DNA of 64,000 nucleotides from Pseudorasbora parva (Eukaryota; Chordata; Actinopteri; Cypriniformes; Gobionidae). The translations under genes and the position numbers were made by a program. Shown here one piece after another: positions 34,497-46,751 of the stretch; position 1 is the first letter of the stretch, and each line of letters starts with the position of its first letter. The DNA is taken from the NCBI RefSeq assembly GCF_024679245.1, contig NC_090188.1, forward strand, positions 32,954,624 through 33,018,623, given 5' to 3'. Under the pieces are notes generated by a model, which worked only from the letters and a program-made list of their open reading frames with translations, was not told the origin of the DNA and did not search any database.

Positions 34497-34703
34497 AAAA
34501 AATGCTGAGCGTAGGACAGCCGCCTGGCTAATTACCCCCCAAAAAGCTGAGCTTGGCGGGCTGGCATTCGGGAAAGGGCCTGGTTGCTTGACCAGGGGGC
34601 CCCTGATGTTGTTTTGGTGTGCGTAGGTGGTAGATTGTCTAAAAGAAGAAAAACGGGAAAAGAGAAATATGAGAGAAACAACAACAATAAAACATTTCCT
34701 TAC

Positions 34704-35360
34704 TGTGTGGAAACTTTCCACTCTTTCACGCTGCGTAGAAACTTTCCACTCTTTCACGCTGCGTGGAAACTTTCCACTCTTTCACGCTGCGTGGAAACTT
34801 TCCACTCTTTCACGCTGCGTGGAAACTTTCCACTCTTTCACGCTGCGTGGAAACTTTCCGCTCTTTCACGCTGCGTGGAAACTTTCCGCTCTTTCACGCT
34901 TCGTGGAAACTTTCCACTCTTTCACGCTGCGTGGAAACTTTCCACTCTTTCACGCTGCGTGGAAACTTTCCACTCTTTCGCGCTACGTGGAAACTTTCCA
35001 CTCTTTCGCGCTACGTGGAAACTTTCCACTCTTTCGCGCTACGTGGAAACTTTCCAATCTATCACGCTACGTGGAAACTTTCCACTCTTTCACGCTACGT
35101 GGAAACTTTCCACTCTTTCACGCTACGTGGAACTTTCCACTCTTTCACGCTACGTGGAAACTTTCCACTCTTTCGCGCTACGTGGGAATTTTCCACTCTC
35201 TCGCTACGTGGAAACTTTCCACTCTTTCGCGCTGCGTGGAAACATTCCACTCTTTTGTGCTGCGTGGAAGCTTTCCACTTTCTTTTGTGCTGGGTGGCGA
35301 CTTTCCACTCTTTCGTGCTGCGTGAAAACTTTCCACTCTCTTTTGTGCTGCGTGGGAACT
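34704..35360 (-). repeat. 28-bp minisatellite, about 23 copies
   Basis: The plus-strand unit contains GTGGAAACTTTCCAC, a perfect 7-bp inverted repeat around one C, followed by TCTTTCACGCTGC. Units vary in blocks: CGCTGC at both sides, CGCTAC in the middle (34981-35210). One copy lacks an A (about 35130) and units near the right end drift. Because 28 is not a multiple of 3 and the unit has no stop, all three plus-strand frames stay open for more than 600 bases. These are not genes. Confidence 0.93.
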
Positions 35361-35457
35361 TCCCGGTGGCTCGCTGAAAAACATGAAAGAACAGCATGAG
35401 TGTATGACTGGGAGATTAATTGCTTCATCCGCTGGGCCGGTGGCGACCCGGAGGATT
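35361..35457 (-). other. spacer with possible 3' splice site
   Basis: Just after the recombinase stop the minus strand reads TTCTTTCATGTTTTTCAG at about 35392-35375, a pyrimidine tract plus AG that resembles a splice acceptor. Its use is not known. Confidence 0.35.
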
Positions 35458-36505
35458 TTAGCCGATAAGGGTTTGGTGGGCTTTTTTGATGTGGAAACGG
35501 TTGGTCCTGATGTAACTTTGGAAAGCGTCTGAGGACCATCTCCCGAGATCTTGGATCTGCTGTTGGGAGAGGCCTTTTTGAGCTGCTGTGGTTGCAGCGC
35601 CAATGCGGAATGAATGGCTTGAGAAGTTTTTTGCTGGGACACCTGACTGCTGGAGAACAGATTTTAGATGTTTTTGGAACCAAAAGCGTGTCACGGGTTT
35701 GTTTGATTCGTCTGTGAATAGAGGTTCCAGGGGAGATTTAGCTTGGGAATTTCTCCATTGGAGATAAGCCAGAACTGACTGGTATGGATGAATTGGTGAT
35801 GAGAGATTAAAAATGTAGATAAAATGGCCTTTTTTGGTTTGGTCAGTCTTACTTCGCTTAATCAAATAGGAGATTGTTTCTCCATCTAGTACTGATAAGT
35901 CTGAGATGGTGGGATGGCTTTTAGGGTCGAATTTTGAAGTGATAGCGAGTTCTGAGCATCTGAAAAACCCAAAAAGGCTAGGATAAACATGGCGTCGAGT
36001 GTCCGGGCGGTATGGAGAGGTTGGTAGCCTGTGCGGAGGGTACGGATACATTTGTTGAGGATGTCTAGTGTTATGGGTTGTCTGGTGTCAGGACGGGTGG
36101 GCTGAGATTTTTGAATCCCTTTGATCAGGAGGGAGGTTTGTGAGTTATTTATCTCCTGAGAAGGAGCGCCATACATCAGTTTGTGGAAAAACTGAATGCC
36201 GCTCAGGTAACCTTTAATAGACCCAACTTGGAGGCCTTTAATGGTATTGAGGTAGGAAATAAACGAGGTGATTGAAAGGAGAGTGAAATCGGGGAGCGGT
36301 ATGTTGTAGGAAATGTGGAATGCTTTGAAATTTCTCCAAGCGGTCACGTAGGATTGGAGGGTCCTAGGAGACACCGCTTGGAGGATGGCGTCGAGCGATG
36401 CGTTGAGTAGGGGTTTTAGCGGGTGGGTTACGGGAATATTAGTTGCGAATAGTGAGGTACTGGAGTTGGGAATTTGTCCGCCTCTGGAGCCAGCGTCCTG
36501 AATTT
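35458..36505 (-). pseudogene. tyrosine recombinase of the Ngaro-like element, one frame change
   Basis: Two minus-strand frames join into one recombinase of about 350 aa. N-terminal SAM-like part: SPRTLQSYVTAWRNFKAFHI, LQVGSIKGYLSGIQFFHKL. Catalytic part: first arginine in FFRCSELAI (about 35960), HSFRIGAATTAAQKGLS (the H and second R, about 35590), LGRWSSDAFQSYIR (W in the H/W position and the nucleophile Y, about 35530). All the catalytic positions that I can judge are kept. The frame changes by one base in a T run near 35960, beside the first arginine. There is no ATG at the 5' end: the frame opens right at a splice-acceptor-like site. It would cut and join element circles. Confidence 0.82.
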
Positions 36506-36525
36506 CTGAAATAGAAAGCAAGACA
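36506..36525 (-). other. putative 3' splice site before the recombinase exon
   Basis: Minus strand reads CTTGCTTTCTATTTCAG before AAATTCAGGACGC. A TGA closes the frame at 36533-36531 and no ATG lies between it and the recombinase, so translation would need an upstream exon. Inference only. Confidence 0.45.
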
Positions 36526-37199
36526 GGGAGTCAGCAACATAGTTTCTGATCCAGGGACGTGTTTAGCAATTATGAATATATGTTACTAAATATATTATAA
36601 ATGTTCGCAATATAATAATATTATAATATTGATCACAAACGAGGCACCTTAAAAAATGGCATCATAGCAGATGCATAGGAATGGATTTAATTTATGTAAT
36701 GCACCATTGTGTCGTTGTTGCAATGCCCTTAAAAATGCTTTTAGTGGCCCATTATTTCTCCCACGGGAAAGCTGGTACTATGAGCTGTTAAAGCTTAAAT
36801 AGTGCTAAGGACTGTCATGTCCTGAGCTCCGGTGACCATGGAGAAGCGAACCACTACCTTGATAAAATCCCCCAAACCGATTGAGGGGGTAGCGTCTGTG
36901 AACGATCATATATCGATGGGGCACGAAACGAGATAGCTATAGCAAAATAGAGAAGGCTTTCCAATGAATTAGAAATATTAACCATAACCTGAGTTCGCCA
37001 TGACATGCTTGGGTTATGGAGATGGGATCTTCTAGCGCTTGGACTGAGGACGCGAGCGAGAGGAGATGCGATATGAAGGGGCGACCCTGCGGAACGATGT
37101 GCATTGCAAAGTTTAAATGGCCAAGCAGGGCTAGAAATTCACGTTTTGAGCTGTTGGATTTTATGTTGTGTCTCCTCTGCTCTCAAAGACACGAGTTAG
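36526..37199. other. non-coding part of the Ngaro-like element
   Basis: No RT, RNase H or gag motif in six frames that I can see. Contains the words CCGGTGACCATGGAG and CAAACCGATTGAGGG around 36829-36890. Confidence 0.5.
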
Positions 37200-37930
37200 C
37201 CAGAGAAAACTGGGCTTCTACGGGAGCAGAGGGAACAGCACTGCTGGTGCAGTGGAGAAAGTTATTCAGAGAAACTGAGCTCCTGCGGGAGCAGAGGGAA
37301 CAGCACTGCTGGTGCAGTGGAGAAAATTAGTTAGAGAAACTGAGCTCCTGCGGGAGCAGAGGGAACAGCACTGCTGGTGCAGTGGAGAAAGTTAGTTAGA
37401 GAAACTGAGCTCCTGCGGGAGCAGAGGGAACAGCACTGCTGTAGCCGTGGAGAAAATAACCAGAGAAACTGAGCTCCTGCGGGAGCAGAGGAAACAGCAC
37501 TGCTGGTGCAGTGGAGAAAATTAGTTAGAGAAACTGAGCTCCTGCGGAAGCAGAGGGAACAGCACTGCTGGTGCAGTGGAGAAAATTAGTTAGAGAAACT
37601 GAGCTCCTGCGGGAGCGGAAGGAACAGCACTGCTGTAGCCGCGGATAAAAATAACCAGAGAAACTGAGCTCCTATGGGAGCAGAGGGAACAGCACTGCTG
37701 GTGCAGTGGAGAAAGTTATTCAGAGAAACTGAGCTCCTGCGGGAGCAGAGGGAACAGCACTGCTGATCTGGTGGAGAAAATCATTCAGGGAAACGAAGCT
37801 CCTGCGGGAGCAGAGGAAACAGCACTGCTGTTGCAATGGAGAAAATTAGTTAGAAACTTAATTCCTGTGGGAGCAGAGGAACAGCACTGCTGGTGGAGAA
37901 AATTAGCCAGAAAAACTGATCTCCTGTAGG
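37200..37930. repeat. 65-bp minisatellite, about 11 copies
   Basis: GAGCTCCTGCGGGAGCAGAG recurs at 37277, 37342, 37407, 37471 and 37536 and so on, a step of 64-65 bp. Each unit has two small inverted repeats: GCTCC-TGCG-GGAGC and CAGCA-C-TGCTG. Copies decay towards 37930. The plus-strand frame 37016-37330 is a product of this array. Confidence 0.92.
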
Positions 37931-37974
37931 AGAAAAATGAGAGAAAAAATTAGATGGACAAATGGGAAATACGT

Positions 37975-38100
37975 TGTGTAACCAGATCAATCAATCGATA
38001 AATCAACTTTATTTATTTAGCACTTTTACGATGACGATTGTTTCAAAGTAGCTTCACGGTGTTAAACGGGACAATACTGCATCGGAATTTGATTTGGCTA
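37975..38100 (+). repeat. LINE/SINE tail-like fragment
   Basis: AATCAACTTTATTTATTTAG CACTTTTACGATGACGATTG and TTTCAAAGTAGCTTCACGG form a block that I know as a dispersed fish repeat. It lies inside the Ngaro-like element. Confidence 0.45.
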
Positions 38101-38399
38101 AAAGATTCTTATTTTGAAATGTAGGCCTATATGCCTTATATTGCAAGATACTCACTAAAATTCATGAGGGACATGGAATACAGCCTTACAACTGTATACA
38201 AAATATGACGATATAATCATGTTAATAAAATAATGTAATTGTTCACAAGGAGATTTGCATAAATATCCAAAGTGCTCTGAAGCATTCTGAAAAACTTGCA
38301 AGCTAGTAGAACACACAACAGTGCCACGTTCAGTTTTTTGAAGCGTGAACGCTCAAGTGCCCACTAATTACATTGTATGGATCGCACACATCTGTTCCG

Positions 38400-38535
38400 T
38401 GCTGATAAACTTTCAACAGAATGGAGGTAAGACTGCAGTGTATATATATGCACCTCTCGTTGATTAGCTGAGTGCTATCCACCTGTGTCAATTATCTGAA
38501 AGCCCTCCTCCCGAATCTTTGTTAATTAACATCGT
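38400..38535 (-). repeat. split direct repeat A1 (outer 5' end)
   Basis: 136 bp identical by eye to 34247-34382. On the plus strand it ends GTTAATTAACATCGT, after which the Tc1-like host resumes at 38536. Confidence 0.92.
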
Positions 38536-38667
38536 ATGTTGTTCACAAATGTGTCTAAATCTGTGTTAGTGAGCACTTCCCCTTTGCTGAGATAATCCAT
38601 CCACCTCACAGGTGTGGCATATCAAGATGCTGATTAGACAGCATGATTATTACACAGGTGTGCCTTA

Positions 38668-39526
38668 AGCCAAATTTATACTTCTGTGTTGCGTGTACGT
38701 CGTACCTACGCCGTAGGCTGTGTGTGGCACACGTACCCTATGACATACCCTGACGTGCACCTCTGCAAAAATTCTTTGCGGACCGCAAGCGTTGTGATTG
38801 GTCTGCCAGAACCCTTCCATCAGGTCTATAAATAAATATATCTGCTACAAGAGTGCCTGTCCAGAAATTATACTTTCAATAACAATATTTTGTAGTGCAG
38901 AGTTTTTTTTATGTTAGTGAATAAATACATAGATCCACTGTGCATAGTTTATTTATTTTCTCATTAAAACCAAAGATGTTTATCAGTGATTGTATATCAA
39001 GAACAGGGACACATCACAATTGGTGCATCTCGTTTTGTGATTTCGATGGAATGAATAGTCCCCGCAACAGCAATCGATTGAAGCGCTATGCAACGAGCCA
39101 CCGATCTGAAAACAGCGGCCACGAGCACTCTTCATGATTTCACAAACACATTCAGTGCCAGATCACATCTTATGTTACTCTACTGATCAACTTGAACTTG
39201 ATTAACTTAATTTGTAAAAAAAAATGTAATCAACTTAATTTGTATTACATACAACAACTCAAGGTGCAAGAAGCTACTCTAAAGCTACCGCTATCTGCTA
39301 CTTCGGGTGCTCTCAAACGCATGCAATGACAGTGTAAACAAGTCACTTCTTCTGTGTTTGCCTTGAGACTGGGGGTTACCATCAACATGCCTGTGGACAC
39401 TACCCACTAGTGGTCTGCATGTGTAATTGCACAATGACGTGGACAACAGCGCAGAAATATAAATTAAAACCAAACGCCTAACTTGCGGCGTAACATATGG
39501 CTTAACGCAGAAGTATAAATCAGCCT
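38668..39526. mobile_element. PIF/Harbinger-like non-autonomous element
   Basis: 859 bp between TTA duplications at 38665-38667 and 39527-39529. Left end AGCCAAATTTATACTTCTGT; right end inverted, AGGCTGATTTATACTTCTGC. A 3-bp TTA duplication is the Harbinger sign. No transposase frame. It cuts the surrounding Tc1-like element between GTGTGCC and GGCTGGCC. Confidence 0.85.
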
Positions 39527-39559
39527 TTAGGCTGGCCACAATAAAAGGTCACTCTAAAA

Positions 39560-40090
39560 TGTGCAAACAAGTTTTGAGGGAGCATTTGCCCGTGAATTGA
39601 ATGTTCTTTTCTCTACCATAAGTCATCTCCAAAGGTGTTTCAGAGAATTTGGCAGGATATCCAACTGGCCTCACAACCGCAGACCACGTTTAACCATACC
39701 AGCCCAGGACTTCCACATCCAGCATCTTCACCTCCAGGATCATCTGAGACCAGCCACCCAGACAGCTGCTGCAACAATCGGTTTGCATTACCAAAGAATT
39801 TCTGCATAGAAAACGTCTCAGGGAAGCTCACCTGCATGCTCGTAATCCTCATTGGGATCTTAACCTGACTGCAGTTTGTCATCTTAACCGACTTGAGTGG
39901 GCAAATTCTCATATTCAATGGCATCTGGCACTTTGGACAGGTGTTCTTTTCATGGATAAATCCTGGTTTTCACTGTACAGGGCAGATGGCAGACAGTGTG
40001 TATGGCTTCATGTGGGTGAGCGATTTGCTGATGTTAATCGGTGCGTGATTGAGAATGAGCGTCACCTGCGAGGCACACCGAGTCCTCTCA
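39560..40090 (+). pseudogene. Tc1-like transposase remnant
   Basis: Pieces in different frames: FREFGRISNWPHNRRPR (39640), a helix-turn-helix region; LREAHLHA (39820); LEWANSHIQWHLALWTGVLF (39890); then FMDKSWFSLYRADGRQCVW (39948), where intact relatives have a DES-type first catalytic block; last VGERFADVNRCV (40013). Frame changes, and truncation before the second catalytic block. Belongs to the interrupted element 33960-40140. Confidence 0.75.
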
Positions 40091-40327
40091 TGATAGAGCT
40101 CGGAGGCATTTAAGGATGAGCAACACCAGTGGGGCCGGTTCTAGGCATGGGCCAAACATCTGTCTTGCCCACCCAATAGGAACTGATAGTGTTAATCTGT
40201 TTTTATGATTTGTGCATTGATTAAAACAATTTGAGGTGAGAGGTGTGCTCTGTGTTGAAAGTTTTGATGAAGGGCTGTAGAATGCCCCAAACAATCACAA
40301 AAATAACACCAGATATTTTTTTCTTCA

Positions 40328-40845
40328 TTAAATGTGCACTATGTATTATTTTTTACAGTAAACTACCACTAGGCCCGTGTTATATATTTTGTTCAGTGGA
40401 GTTCTTACAACATCCCAAATGTTTCCAACTATTTGTAAATTGTGAGAAAATTGCTATTTTAACTAAGGAGCCGGGATGTCTGAGCATAGCGTCTGAGGGA
40501 GTCGCTGTCAATTGCGTCATATCTGCGTTACCCTCGGTTTCCGGTTTTATTTTGCAGAAATGTTTTACTCTTAGCAGCGTGAACAAGTGTCACAGCAGCT
40601 GCTGAGCAAACGCACAGAGTAACGTCAATAAACATAATTTTAAACACACTTAAATATATCTAATATGATAAACAGAGCTACGTTACCTCCTAGTCGGAAA
40701 AGCAGAAGAGCGCCCGTGACTGTGTCCTATCTCGTCATACTAAAAGTCCTGCTGCTCGAGCCGTGTGTTTGTGTAACAATCGCTTCAGTGGCCTTGCTCA
40801 GCTCCACAACACTCTGTCCTGCTCTGCTTGATACTAAAGTAATGT
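40328..40845. mobile_element. TIR element (TTAAATGTGCACTATGTA family)
   Basis: Starts TTAAATGTGCACTATGTATT, then ACCACTAGGCC, TTTCCAACTATTTGTAAAT, AAGGAGCCGGGATGTCTGAG. I recognise the order as a common cyprinid non-autonomous element. The right end is set loosely; no transposase. Confidence 0.55.
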
Positions 40846-41104
40846 TACAGTTTTTTTTATTCGCTTTGGTACTTTTTTCACAAGCAAGGTGTAAATTTTC
40901 AAAACTCATAGTACTAATATCACGACAGATCATCAAAAATTCTCTTTTTTCAAATATTTCAGCATATTTTCAATTGTGTTAGTACAATACACAAAACCTC
41001 AAAGTATCCTTTTCACTACACAAAATAAGAGTTTCATCTACATTACACATTATAAGCTATTATCCATCTATTTTATGGCTTTTAGATTATAACCACTATT
41101 TTCA

Positions 41105-41935
<831 letters not shown>

Positions 41936-41939
41936 TGAA

Positions 41940-42912
41940 CATAGAGCGGAGTAGAGTATAAGGGATGGATAAAATGGATGGAAACAAATACAGCATTTTA
42001 CATTAATGTATATGCCATGTGATACTGTAAACAGATTACCATGGTAGAGGCTGCCACATTACTGTAACTCACCCTTATAAAGGTCAGCTACTGTAGATTC
42101 AGTCATATGGCACAGTGGGAACATTTACTCTATTAGCAGCAAACTCTATTCTATAGCCCAGAACCTCATGGCGGTGTCATTACTTTATCACATCTTTTGA
42201 TAACACACTGAATAGATACCATTACAAACATTATAGATTCAATTTCATAAGGTAATGTAAGCATATTTTCTTATGTGGCATCTGTAGCCTGTGTTACTGT
42301 AATTAATTCAACATCGAGGGTGATTTGAAACATTTATCTTGCATTGTTTGCTGTTGGATGAACTGATTGTTAAAAGTACTAAGTTGAAAAAAAAAAGATC
42401 ATACTGTTGTGTTTCAGTGATTAAACCAAATGTTCTCATTACATATTACAATAATCTTGTGTTTAAAACAAAGACAATATGTGCTAAAAATATGTGCAAC
42501 TGAATGAAAGCATGAGATCAGGTTCTGACAGAATGACTATCCGTGTTACACGTGTGATCAGTTTGGATTTTTGTACTAAGCGTTTTGAAAATTACTTACT
42601 TGTGAAAATAGTACTTGTGAAAAAACTGTAATAATTGCATCCATGAGTCATAGCCCGCTTTTTTCCACTGGCTATGAGGTAAAACCACATGTGCCAAGAT
42701 TCTGTGAGAAAGTGAAAGACAGGTGGGCTGTGATGTCCCCTGAATAGATAAAGGGTACCAATAAAAATTGCATCAATATACAAGGAGCACGATTTTTTGA
42801 TTGGCATATGCCACAAATTACATTATATAAAGGCTATATTAATATCTAATTTAACATATATAAGATATTGAAGGTGTGATGTTGAATGTTGTTAGTGCCT
42901 ATGCTCCACAAG
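41940..42912. other. no recognisable feature
   Basis: AT-rich DNA with no family-like frames or repeat ends. Confidence 0.45.
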
Positions 42913-42914
42913 TA

Positions 42915-44252
42915 CAGTCCCTGACAAAAGTCTTGTCGCTGATCTATTTTTTAGAAATACCTGATATTAACCTGACTTTTAATTCATTAATTGGTGTTAG
43001 AAATAGCTCATATGAAAAGCTAAAACCCTCCCAAATGATGTTTAATGCACTGAAATAAATAATGTTCACAGAAAAAATGTTTATCATTTAATCAAGACGG
43101 AAAGGTCAAATTTTGGCAAGAAAAAAGTTTTGCCGCCTATACAGAAAATTGAACAAATTTACAGCAAATACAAAAATATGTCAGCAAATTAAGTTGTGGT
43201 GCTGTGAGATCCAAATGTAATATCTTGTATGACTTCCATGAGCTTGAAGGACTGCATCCATGCGGTTTGGCAAGGATTCATACAATTTATGATGAAGTCA
43301 TCAGGAATAGCTAAGAAAGCAGTCTTGCATGCCTCCCAGAGTTCATCAATATTCTTTGGTTTCGTCTTCCATGCGTCCTCTTTCATCCTACCCCACATAT
43401 GCTCAATGATGTTCATGTCTGGTGACTGGGCTGGCCAATCCTGGAGCATCTTGATCTTCTTTGCCTTGAGGAACTTTGATGTGGAGATGAAAGTATGCGA
43501 TGGAGCACCGTCCTGCTGCAGTATTTGGCCTCTTTTATGGTTGGGAATAAGAGGTAGCTAAGATTTCTTGGTATTTTAGACTATTGATGTTGCCTTCCGC
43601 CCTGCAGATCTCTCGCACACCCCCATACTGGATGTAACCCCAGACCATGATTTTTCCGCCACCAAACTTCACTGTTTTCTGGGTGAATCTCGGATCCATT
43701 CTGGCTCCAGTAGGTCTCCTGCAATATTTGCAGCGACTATGGTGTAATTCAACAGAAGATTCATCTGAAAAATCCACCTTCTGCCACTTTTCCAGCGTCC
43801 ATCCTTTTAGCAGGCTGTGGGCCTTGGCAAATGCCACACGTTGAAAAACGCAAAATGTTTTTCAATTGTCTTTTGTTTAGTGCTGGCTTCTGGGCACTGA
43901 TTCGACCATGGAGGCCATTTCGAGACAGAATCCGACAAACTGTTCTGGTTGACACAGGGACTTCAGGTGACCAGGTCTCGTGGAGCTCTGCTGCAGTGGA
44001 AAATGGGCTGGCCTTGGATTTTCGAGCCAACAAACGGTCCTCTCGAGCAGTTGTCTTGCGGGGTCTGCCTGACCTGGGCTTGTCAAAAACGTCTCCAGTC
44101 TCTTCAAATCTTTTTTTTATCCTCTGTACTTGACGCTGAGACACATTGAAGGTGTCTGCCACATCAGCAGTGGATCTGGTCTTCAGCCTCTTGATAATCA
44201 AAACTTTAGTCTCAGGGTGAATCTTAGGCATGTTTGTAGAGGTCTAGTTGCA
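42915..44252 (-). mobile_element. Tc1-like transposon with nearly complete but frameshifted transposase
   Basis: After TA (42913-42914) the plus-strand end reads CAGTCCCTGACAAAAGTCTT, a known Tc1-like TIR. The transposase lies on the minus strand from 44231 to 43189. The opposite TIR is missing: the sequence changes near 44252 into a fragment of another repeat. Confidence 0.88.
43189..44231 (-). pseudogene. Tc1-like transposase in three frames
   Basis: ATG 44231. First frame (44231-43761): helix-turn-helix pair MPKIHPETKVLIIKRLKTRS, STADVADTFNVSQRQVQRIK, GRPRKTTARED. Second (43837-43535): WQKVDFSDESS with the first catalytic D, then KFGGGKIMVWGYIQYGG. Third (from about 43520): a QQDGAPSH block with the second D, and LQDWPAQSPDMNIIEHMW with the final acid residue (E), ending near 43189. 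So the catalytic residues survive and only frame changes (near 43800 and 43535) break it. Full length would be about 340 aa, as in the family. Confidence 0.88.
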
Positions 44253-44254
44253 GT

Positions 44255-44345
44255 TGATGTGACACCTGTAAGACCTTTGTTCATCTTCAGAACACAAATG
44301 AAGATATTTTAGTTGAAAGCTGATGGCTGAGAAAGGCTTCAGATA
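44255..44345. repeat. TIR repeat fragment
   Basis: ACACCTGTAAGACCTTTGTT and CATCTTCAGAACACAAATGA AGATATTTTAGTTGAAAGC are the end part of a common cyprinid repeat related in its terminal words to the family at 11832. Confidence 0.6.
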
Positions 44346-45394
44346 GGCCTTCATATAGGGTTTATAGAGGATTTCTCATCGATTACACAAGAATATGAAT
44401 TTGAATTTTTGAAAGATCGGAGTCATTGCACCGGAGACAGGTTTATTAAGGATGATGTGCCGGTGAGGAAAATTCAGAGGAACAATATTTGAGAGAAATA
44501 GGCATTTTGTGTACATAGAAAAAGTCTTATCTTTGAGTTCAGCTAATGACAAAAGGGGGCAAAAACAAAAGTGTTGTGTTTATAAATTTGTTCAGTGTAA
44601 TTACATTGTATTATGTACGGAGAGCATACTCTCTTCCCATCTCTTTCTCTCTCTAATAACTCTAATAAGTGAGTTATCTCCGTTACCTCCGTTACCTGCC
44701 CCAAAATTACATTTTGGAATTAGCAACAGAGGCTTGGATTGGGTTTAGATGCGTAAGAAATGAGTCCTGTACACAAAAGCATTTTAAGGACAAAACCTGA
44801 CAAATGTCTCGAAATTAATCATCTGAACAATGTTTTGGTTTGGTAACAGTATAAGTGGAAAAATGTACTCTGGGCCATTGAATTTTTAGAAAAACCCTTG
44901 TGTGTGACACTAAATACATACAATAATGAGTCTATTATACCTTACTTAAAATAATGTACCATATTTATTGGTGGAATTATTGTTCATTTTGATTAATATT
45001 AATAAATAAAAAATGTGGGGGAACATTTATGTCTTTAGCAAAATGTGACAGTGATTTTACCACAGTTCGAGGGCACTCCATATAAGATTTGACAAGAATT
45101 GTGGTGAATTCAAATCCTTTCAAGGCTCAATGAATTTTTACCAGACAGGCAGCGTTTCAATTCTCAAAACAATATGCTGAAATCTAAATAAAAAGCTTCA
45201 TTATCTATGGTGAAGTCTGAATGAAGCACATTTAGGCATCTAAATATTTGTTGGTCATATTTTTAAAACACTGAGTGTCCGTTGAAAACAAAGAAACATT
45301 CATCCACTTAAATCTACTGGCTACCCTTTAATTAGGCATTTAAGAAGCACTTAAGAAGTTCTTCACTACTTAACTTTAGACTCCTTGCAATGCT
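44346..45394. other. no recognisable feature
   Basis: AT-rich DNA. No gene, repeat end or RNA seen. Confidence 0.45.
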
Positions 45395-46500
<1,106 letters not shown>

Positions 46501-46751
46501 GGTAACACTTTAGTATGGGGAACACATATACACTATTAACTACGACTTTTGCCTCAATAAACTCCTAATTTACTGCTTATTATTAAGGTAGTTTTTGTAG
46601 CATTTAAGATCATGTAGTGGGTAGGATTAAGGGATGTAGAATAAGGTCATGAAGAATAAGGCATTAGTATATGCTTTATAAGTACTGACACTGTAAAAAT
46701 AAAAGGTGAGGAAACTTAACATTTTAGGGAAACCAGCTGCAGAACATTTTT

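Larger units (their letters stand above)
34074..38535 (-). mobile_element. Ngaro/PAT-type tyrosine-recombinase element with split direct repeats, RT not found
   Basis: Read on the minus strand: A1 (38535-38400), 65-bp minisatellite (about 37930-37200), recombinase (36505-35458), 28-bp minisatellite (35360-34704), B1 (34496-34382), A2 (34382-34247), a 58-bp spacer, B2 (34188-34074). A1 equals A2 and B1 equals B2 by eye, and B1 touches A2. The B1-A2 junction reads the same as the joined outer ends would (CTCGTGAAACGATGTTAA). This is the split direct repeat layout of Ngaro/PAT elements, which integrate by a tyrosine recombinase without target duplication; none is seen. No gag or RT was recognised in 4.46 kb. 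Confidence 0.85.
33960..40140 (+). mobile_element. Tc1-like transposon interrupted by two later insertions
   Basis: Left piece 33960-34073 (CTGAAACAAATTATAAAAGC, TTTTCATGAGCTGAACTCAA AG...GTACACAAACAG), middle piece 38536-38667 (ACCTCACAGGTGTGGCATAT, GATTAGACAGCATGATTATT), right piece 39527-40140 (GGCTGGCCACAATAAAAGGT and transposase remnants). Together they follow the order of a well-known fish Tc1-like element. The gaps are an Ngaro-like element (34074-38535) and a Harbinger-like element (38668-39526). The right TIR is not found, as the copy is truncated or overwritten near 40140. Confidence 0.75.

Noticed and set aside
34584..35399. Three long overlapping plus-strand frames (271, 232 and 204 aa)
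   Set aside because: They are readings of a 28-bp tandem array without stops in any frame.
34704..37930. CRISPR-like arrays
   Set aside because: The repeats are contiguous without unique spacers, and the setting is a vertebrate retroelement.
40378..40400. GTGTTATATATTTTGTTCAG as the right TIR of the Tc1-like element starting at 33960
   Set aside because: The resemblance to the TIR is partial, and this text belongs to the interior of the TTAAATGTGCAC element at 40328-40845, whose flanking words continue on both sides.
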